Assembly (NCBI RefSeq): GCF_043194295.1
Contig: NZ_JBAFVK010000001.1
DNA length: 64,000 nt
Source of the DNA: Xanthobacter autotrophicus
GTDB lineage: Bacteria; Pseudomonadota; Alphaproteobacteria; Rhizobiales; Xanthobacteraceae
Reading direction: 5' to 3' (one strand)
A program made the translations under genes and the position numbers. Positions within the stretch are counted from its first letter, which is position 1; every line of letters starts with the position of its first letter. The notes below the pieces were generated by a model. That model was not told the DNA's origin. It saw only the letters and a list, made by a program, of their open reading frames with translations, and searched no databases. Shown here one piece after another: positions 58,733-64,000 of the stretch.

Positions 58733-59226
58733 GCTTCCAGCCGCCGCCGCAGGCGCAGCAGGGTGAGCGCCGCTTCTGCAGCGCCGCCGCCCTTGTTGCC
58801 TTCAGAGACGCGGGCGCGCTCCCAGGCCTGGGCCTCGGTGTCCACGGTGAGGATGCCGTTGCCCACGGGCAGCGCATGCGCCATGCCCAGATCCATAAGG
58901 CCGCGGGCGGATTCCCCGGCCACGATCTCGAAATGATAGGTCTCGCCGCGGATCACCACGCCAAGGCCGATCACCGCGTCCACCGCATTGCCGGTGATCT
59001 CGGCGGCTTCCAGGGCAATCTCGGCGGCGATGGGCACCTCCAGCGCGCCGGGCACGGTGATCACCTCCACCTCGACGCCAGCCGCCTCCAGCACGGCGCG
59101 GGCACCGGCGAGAAGCTCGTCGGCGAGGGCCTCGTAATAGCGGCCTTCCACGATGAGCACCCGGGCGCCTTCAAGCCCGGCATTGAGCGAGGCGTCGCCC
59201 GCGCTTTCCCTGCGCGTCGTGACCAT
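58729..59226 (-). CDS. ribH: 6,7-dimethyl-8-ribityllumazine synthase
   Basis: A 165-residue lumazine synthase, penultimate step of riboflavin synthesis. VLIVEGRYYEALADELLAGA, VITVPGALEVPIA and GLGVVIRGETYHFEIVAGESARGLMDLG are the substrate-contact blocks, and PVGNGILTVDTEAQAWERA is the conserved C-terminal helix region. The catalytic His is in YHFEIV. The start is the ATG at 59226; the frame stays open upstream without homology. Next to ribE (61 bases) and overlapping nusB. Confidence 0.93.
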   Translation of the reverse strand: MVTTRRESAGDASLNAGLEGARVLIVEGRYYEALADELLAGARAVLEAAGVEVEVITVPGALEVPIAAEIALEAAEITGNAVDAVIGLGVVIRGETYHFEIVAGESARGLMDLGMAHALPVGNGILTVDTEAQAWERARVSEGNKGGGAAEAALTLLRLRRRLEA

Positions 59227-59287
59227 GGGATGTCTCTCCAGAACCGTTTGGCACCGCGCGCGGCGCCGGAATTGGTCGCGAGGCGTA

Positions 59288-59899
59288 CTAGGCCCGGGGG
59301 AACTCCGCAAGCCGGGCGGCATAGCGGGCCATCAGGTCCACCTCGAAATTGACCGTGTCGCCCGCCTTCACGCCGCCCCAGGTGGTGACCGCCAGGGTAT
59401 GGGGAATGAGCAGACAGGAGAAGGTGTTGCCCTCCACCGTATTGACCGTGAGGGAGGTGCCGTCGAGGGCCACCGACCCCTTCGCCGCGACAAAACGGGC
59501 AAGCTGCTCCGGCACCTCGAACACGAAGCGCGTGGTGGAGCCGAGATCCTCGCGCGACACCACCTTCGCCGTGCAGTCCACGTGGCCGGAAACCATGTGG
59601 CCGCCCAGTTCGTCGCCCATCTTGAGCGAGCGCTCCAGATTGATGCGCCGGCCCTGCGACCAGCCGCCCACGGTGGTGATCGCCAGCGTCTCCGGTCCGG
59701 CGTCCACGGTGAAGAGGGTGCCGCGCGGGCCATCGGCCGTCACCGAAGTGACAGTAAGGCACACCCCCGCATGGGCGATTGAGGCGCCCACATCGATGCC
59801 CGCCGCCTCATAGGCGGTGGCAATGGTGAGGGTCTTGACCTCCCCCTTCGTCTCCACGGCGACGAGGTCGCCCATGTCGGTGACGATGCCGGTGAACAT
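59288..59899 (-). CDS. ribE: Riboflavin synthase alpha chain
   Basis: A 203-residue enzyme with two similar beta-barrel halves that dismutates two lumazines into riboflavin. MFTGIVTDMGDLV begins the first repeat; GASIAHAGVCLTVTSV holds its active site, and GSVALDGTSLTVNTV is the second-repeat counterpart. GGHMVSGHVDCTAKV joins the repeats. The start at 59899 is one base from the ribD stop. It works with RibH and RibD encoded alongside; ribBA, often in this string, is not in the window. Confidence 0.94.
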   Translation of the reverse strand: MFTGIVTDMGDLVAVETKGEVKTLTIATAYEAAGIDVGASIAHAGVCLTVTSVTADGPRGTLFTVDAGPETLAITTVGGWSQGRRINLERSLKMGDELGGHMVSGHVDCTAKVVSREDLGSTTRFVFEVPEQLARFVAAKGSVALDGTSLTVNTVEGNTFSCLLIPHTLAVTTWGGVKAGDTVNFEVDLMARYAARLAEFPRA

Positions 59900-59900
59900 G

Positions 59901-61052
59901 TCAGCGTCTCCACAAGCGCACGAGTTGGTCGGCGCCCAGTTCGGCGCGCTCCACCTCGGCGAAGCCCACGGGGGCGAAAAGGCGGCCGAGGGGACGGCCG
60001 GCCAGCGCATGATAGGCATCCGGCCCCAGCAGCACCGGGCTGTGGAACACCGCCACCTCGTCCACCAGGCCCGCCTCCAGGAAGGCGGCGGCGGTGGTGG
60101 GGCCGCCCTCCACCATCAGGCGGGTGATGCCGAGCAGGCCCAGAAGCTTGAGCACCGCCGGCAGGTGCAGCCGCCCCTCGATGCCGCCGCGCGGGGCGCG
60201 CAGCACTTCCACGCCCCGCTCCATGAGGGCGGCGGCGCGCTCGGCCGGGGCATCCTCCGCCGCGATCACCCAGACCGGGACATCGCTGGCGGTGCGCACC
60301 AGGGCGCTTTCCAGGAGAATGTCGAGACCGCTGTCGAGCACGAGGCGCACCGGGGAGCGGTCCTCATGGCCTTCCAGCCGGCAGGTGAGCATGGGATCGT
60401 CCGCCGTCACCGTGCCGAGACCCACCAGGATGGCATCCGCATGGGCGCGCATGAGATGGGCCCGCGCCCGCGCCTCGGGTCCGGTGACCACCGCCGGCCG
60501 GGGTCCGGCAAAGGCCGCCTTGCCGTCGGCGGAGACCGCCATCTTCAAAAGCACATGGGGCCGGCCTTCGGTGACGCGGCGGATATGGCCAGCATGGTCG
60601 GCCAGCGCCTGCTCGGCGCCGACCCCAACCGTCACCCAGATGCCGGCGGCGCGCAGGCGGGCGACGCCGCGCCCCTTCACCCGATGGTCGGGATCCTCGA
60701 TGGCGGCCACCACCCGCCGCACGCCGGCGGCGATCACCGCGCCGGCGCAGGGCGGGGTGCGACCGTGGTGGGAACAGGGCTCCAGCGTCACATAAAGCGT
60801 TGAGCCCCGGGCCGCCTCCCCCGCCTGGGCGAGGGCGATGGGCTCGGCATGGGGCCGGCCGGTGGGCGCGGTGGCGGCCGCGCCGACGATATGCGGGCGG
60901 CCGTTCACATGCTGCACCACCACGGCCCCCACCGAGGGGTTGGGCCAGGTGCGCCCAAGGCCGCTCTGGCCCACCTTCAGGGCCTCGGCCATGAACCGCT
61001 CGTCTTCCTCCGGCGAGGTGACGGGATGGGCGGACAGGGGGGACACGCTCAT
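59901..61052 (-). CDS. ribD: Bifunctional riboflavin biosynthesis deaminase/reductase
   Basis: A 383-residue two-domain enzyme. N-terminal cytidine-deaminase domain: GRPHAEPIAL, LEPCSHHGRTPPCAGAVI, the zinc-binding signature. C-terminal reductase domain from about residue 170: LLKMAVSADGKAAFAGPRPAVVTG, HADAILVGLGTVTADDPMLTCR and RLMVEGGPTTAAAFLEAGLVDEV. It deaminates and reduces the pyrimidine intermediate of the riboflavin pathway. Its start overlaps the nrdR stop by four bases. Confidence 0.95.
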   Translation of the reverse strand: MSVSPLSAHPVTSPEEDERFMAEALKVGQSGLGRTWPNPSVGAVVVQHVNGRPHIVGAAATAPTGRPHAEPIALAQAGEAARGSTLYVTLEPCSHHGRTPPCAGAVIAAGVRRVVAAIEDPDHRVKGRGVARLRAAGIWVTVGVGAEQALADHAGHIRRVTEGRPHVLLKMAVSADGKAAFAGPRPAVVTGPEARARAHLMRAHADAILVGLGTVTADDPMLTCRLEGHEDRSPVRLVLDSGLDILLESALVRTASDVPVWVIAAEDAPAERAAALMERGVEVLRAPRGGIEGRLHLPAVLKLLGLLGITRLMVEGGPTTAAAFLEAGLVDEVAVFHSPVLLGPDAYHALAGRPLGRLFAPVGFAEVERAELGADQLVRLWRR

Positions 61053-61600
61053 TCGGCGCTCCGCGGCGGCGTCTTGCCGGCGGCCTTCGGCTTGTCCCGG
61101 CCGCCTTCGGCCGCGCCCTCGGCCTTCACGTCATCGGACTGGGCCAGCTCGGGCTGGGAGAGTTCGGCCAGCGCGTTCTCGAAATCCTTGGCCTCGCGAA
61201 AGTTGCGATAGACCGAGGCGAAGCGCACATAGGCCACGTCGTCCAGCTGCTTGAGGCCTTCCATGACCATCTCGCCGATGGTCTCGGATGTGATGTCGCT
61301 GTCGCCCATGCTCTCCAGCTGGCGGACGATGCCGGACAACATGCGCTCCACCCGCTCGCTATCCACGGGACGCTTGCGCAGGGCCACATCCACGGAGCGG
61401 GCGAGCTTGTCGCGATCGAACGGCACCCGCCGGCCGGAACGCTTCAGCACCATCAGTTCGCGCAGTTGCACGCGCTCGAAGGTGGTGAAGCGGCCGCCGC
61501 AATCGGGGCAGATGCGACGGCGGCGGATGGCGGTGTTGTCTTCCGTCGGCCGGGAATCACGCACCTGCGTATCGAGACCGCCGCAATAGGGACAGCGCAT
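61049..61600 (-). CDS. nrdR: Transcriptional repressor NrdR
   Basis: A 183-residue zinc-ribbon plus ATP-cone repressor of ribonucleotide reductase genes. MRCPYCGGLDTQVRDSRP and CPDCGGRFTTFERVQL give the four-Cys zinc finger, then VLKRSGRRVPFDRDKLARSVDVALRKRPV is the ATP-cone. It ends with an unusual basic/acidic tail (SDDVKAEGAAEGGRDKPKAAG) of about 25 residues beyond the usual 150-160. It heads the nrdR-ribD-ribE-ribH string and glyA lies 50 bases upstream on the same strand. Confidence 0.94.
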   Translation of the reverse strand: MRCPYCGGLDTQVRDSRPTEDNTAIRRRRICPDCGGRFTTFERVQLRELMVLKRSGRRVPFDRDKLARSVDVALRKRPVDSERVERMLSGIVRQLESMGDSDITSETIGEMVMEGLKQLDDVAYVRFASVYRNFREAKDFENALAELSQPELAQSDDVKAEGAAEGGRDKPKAAGKTPPRSAE

Positions 61601-61650
61601 GCTTCACCCTCTCCGGCGCTCAGGCATTTTCGCGCGTGAACACCCGCCCC

Positions 61651-62964
<1,314 letters not shown>

Positions 62965-63071
62965 GGCAGGTCTCCGGTAATGTCGGGGCACCCAGGCGGG
63001 ACGCGTGTTCCAGCGGCCCTCCGGAGCGGACCCTGCGCTTAACACAGGGTCGAGGTGAAGTCCAAAGCCTG

Positions 63072-63116
63072 GGCATGCGGCAGGAGCGCCGCAGCCCTGC
63101 GCCGGCTACGCATGCC
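63072..63116. terminator. Branched hairpin between tonB and glyA
   Basis: GGCATGCG (63072-63079) pairs with CGCATGCC (63109-63116), and inside it GCAGG (63080-63084) pairs with CCTGC (63096-63100). It lies 24 bases beyond the tonB stop on the minus strand and could end the tonB transcript. No T-run. Confidence 0.4.
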
Positions 63117-63139
63117 AACCGGAGCAGGAGGCCCTTCCC

Positions 63140-63973
63140 TCACCGCGTGGTGAAGTTGATGGGTACCGAGAAGGTCAGGGGCCGATTGTCCGGCGGGGCG
63201 GGAAACGGGGAAGCCCGGTAGACCAGGGCCACCGCCTCCCGGTCCAAAACCTCGTTGCCCGATGCGTTCAGCAGTCGCGCTGATGTGACGGATCCCGACG
63301 AGCTGAGCGAGATGGTGACCCGCGGTTGCCCCACATTACTGCCCTGTGAGCGCTTGTAGCGACTGATGTGCGCGAAGGCCCGCGACCGCCAGTCCGCCAG
63401 CGCCGCCGAACGCATGGCAGCGGCACCCGGCGAGGGCGCGGCCGTGGCCTGTGCCGCCGGCGCATCCGAGCGCGGCGCAGCGGTGGTCGTGGGTGCCGAC
63501 GGTCGCCGCGTCGGCTTGGCGTCCTTCTTCGGCTTGTCAACCTTCTGCTTCGGTGGCTGTTTCACCTCTTCCTTTTTCGGCTCGGGCTTGGGCAGAACCA
63601 CCTCGGCCTGTTCCTTGGAAGGCTCGACCTCAGGCAGCTTCTCCAGCACCTCGTTCACCACCGGCTCGGGGGGTGGCGCGGCCTCGGCCGGGATATCCGG
63701 CGCGTCGGGGACGGATTCCGGCGCCTGGACCATCTGCGGCCCGGGTGCTGCATCCTCCACCTGCTGCTGCTCGCTCACCGCGACCGGGGCGAGCTCGATC
63801 ATGATTGCGGCGGGCGGGGCCGACTCACCCGCTTCCAGCTTGCGCCAGAACAGCGCAGCATAGACCGCCACCGCATGGACCGTGACGATGAACAGGGCGC
63901 CGGCGGCAAGCCGCAGCACCGTGTCGCGCACGTGGGTGCGGTCGAAATCGTGCCAGTGATGGACCGCGCTCAC
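63140..63973 (-). CDS. tonB: TonB family energy transducer
   Basis: A 277-residue protein with a cytoplasmic start, one membrane helix near residue 20-42 (LRLAAGALFIVTVHAVAVYAALFW), a long Pro/Glu/Lys-rich periplasmic spacer (residues 65-180) and a C-terminal TonB domain (RVTISLSSSGSVTSARLLNASGNEVLDREAVALVYRASPFPAPPDN). It couples the proton gradient via ExbBD to outer-membrane receptors. GTG at 63973 appears to be the start and overlaps a possible upstream TGA, consistent with an exbD-tonB arrangement. Confidence 0.88.
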   Translation of the reverse strand: MSAVHHWHDFDRTHVRDTVLRLAAGALFIVTVHAVAVYAALFWRKLEAGESAPPAAIMIELAPVAVSEQQQVEDAAPGPQMVQAPESVPDAPDIPAEAAPPPEPVVNEVLEKLPEVEPSKEQAEVVLPKPEPKKEEVKQPPKQKVDKPKKDAKPTRRPSAPTTTAAPRSDAPAAQATAAPSPGAAAMRSAALADWRSRAFAHISRYKRSQGSNVGQPRVTISLSSSGSVTSARLLNASGNEVLDREAVALVYRASPFPAPPDNRPLTFSVPINFTTR

Positions 63974-64000
63974 GGACGCGCTCCTGCGGCCGGAGCCTGG
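63970..64000 (-). CDS. Possible 3' tail of the gene upstream of tonB (exbD?)
   Basis: On the minus strand the frame from 63999 reads Gln-Ala-Pro-Ala-Ala-Gly-Ala-Arg-Pro then TGA at 63970-63972, overlapping the tonB GTG. The 9 residues are too few to identify, but a GTGA overlap is what a coupled exbB-exbD-tonB operon would show. The identity is inferred from usual gene order only. Confidence 0.25.
   Translation of the reverse strand, partial: QAPAAGARP

Overview
The window is a gene-dense (about 68% GC by eye), chromosomal-looking segment of an alphaproteobacterium of the order Hyphomicrobiales. Gene content and protein style fit Xanthobacteraceae (Xanthobacter/Azorhizobium-like); that family assignment is inference from memory, not a search result. 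Supporting signs are the alphaproteobacterial LexA motif GTTC-N7-GTTC, the yajC-secD-secF and nrdR-ribD-ribE-ribH-nusB-thiL clusters, TrmFO, Bpt, an Asp-rich (Mg-type) HemB and a DUF1127 gene. No phage, insertion sequence, CRISPR array or plasmid gene was seen.

Layout. 1-2.6 kb: 3' end of ctaA/COX15, then lrgB-lrgA divergent from a LysR regulator. 2.7-9.2 kb: metY, a CoA-binding protein, tatD, bioY, a DUF2087 protein, a lipoprotein and metG. 9.2-13.2 kb: holB, tmk, a DacA/DacC-like protein and an RlpA-like lipoprotein. 13.5-16 kb: tRNA-Ser(UGA), a small conserved protein, glk and a LysE-type exporter. 16-23.4 kb: gyrA, ssb and uvrA, with ssb and uvrA divergent around two perfect LexA boxes. 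23.9-26.8 kb: DUF1127, trmFO and a kinase-like protein with an unusual C-terminal domain. 26.9-31.3 kb: yajC-secD-secF followed by two genes resembling the mitochondrial complex I assembly factors NDUFAF3 and NDUFAF6. 31.5-37.9 kb: pncC/cinA, recQ, then a translationally coupled pair (PhoU-like protein plus a pyruvate phosphate dikinase lacking its pyruvate domain) and an FmdB zinc ribbon. 38-43 kb: a TrpC-like protein without its catalytic residues, an orphan TmoC-type Rieske ferredoxin, an atypical SDR, an HTH protein with a 30-residue membrane peptide, an O-methyltransferase, a membrane protein and a 3-hydroxyisobutyryl-CoA hydrolase-like gene. 43-50 kb: hemB, threonine ammonia-lyase, RDD protein, bpt, marC, a hydroxyacyl-CoA dehydrogenase and eno. 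50-57 kb: queF, a DUF1835 protein, an AI-2E-type permease, dnaE and an EamA protein. 57-64 kb: thiL, nusB, ribH, ribE, ribD, nrdR, glyA and tonB, with a possible exbD tail at the edge.

Most of this is housekeeping: replication and repair (holB, tmk, gyrA, ssb, uvrA, recQ, dnaE), translation and tRNA modification (metG, trmFO, queF), protein export, and riboflavin/thiamine/heme/folate-linked metabolism. The unusual content is a set of proteins that keep a fold but lose or exchange key parts. These are an adjacent DD-carboxypeptidase-like and RlpA-like pair, both with substituted active sites; a TrpC-like barrel with its catalytic residues replaced; an SDR with Phe for the catalytic Tyr; a PPDK with ATP-binding and phospho-His domains but no pyruvate domain, coupled to a PhoU-like partner; and a kinase-like protein with a tail resembling the C-terminal domain of acyl-CoA synthetases. 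The PPDK-like/PhoU-like pair is the best candidate for an undescribed system.
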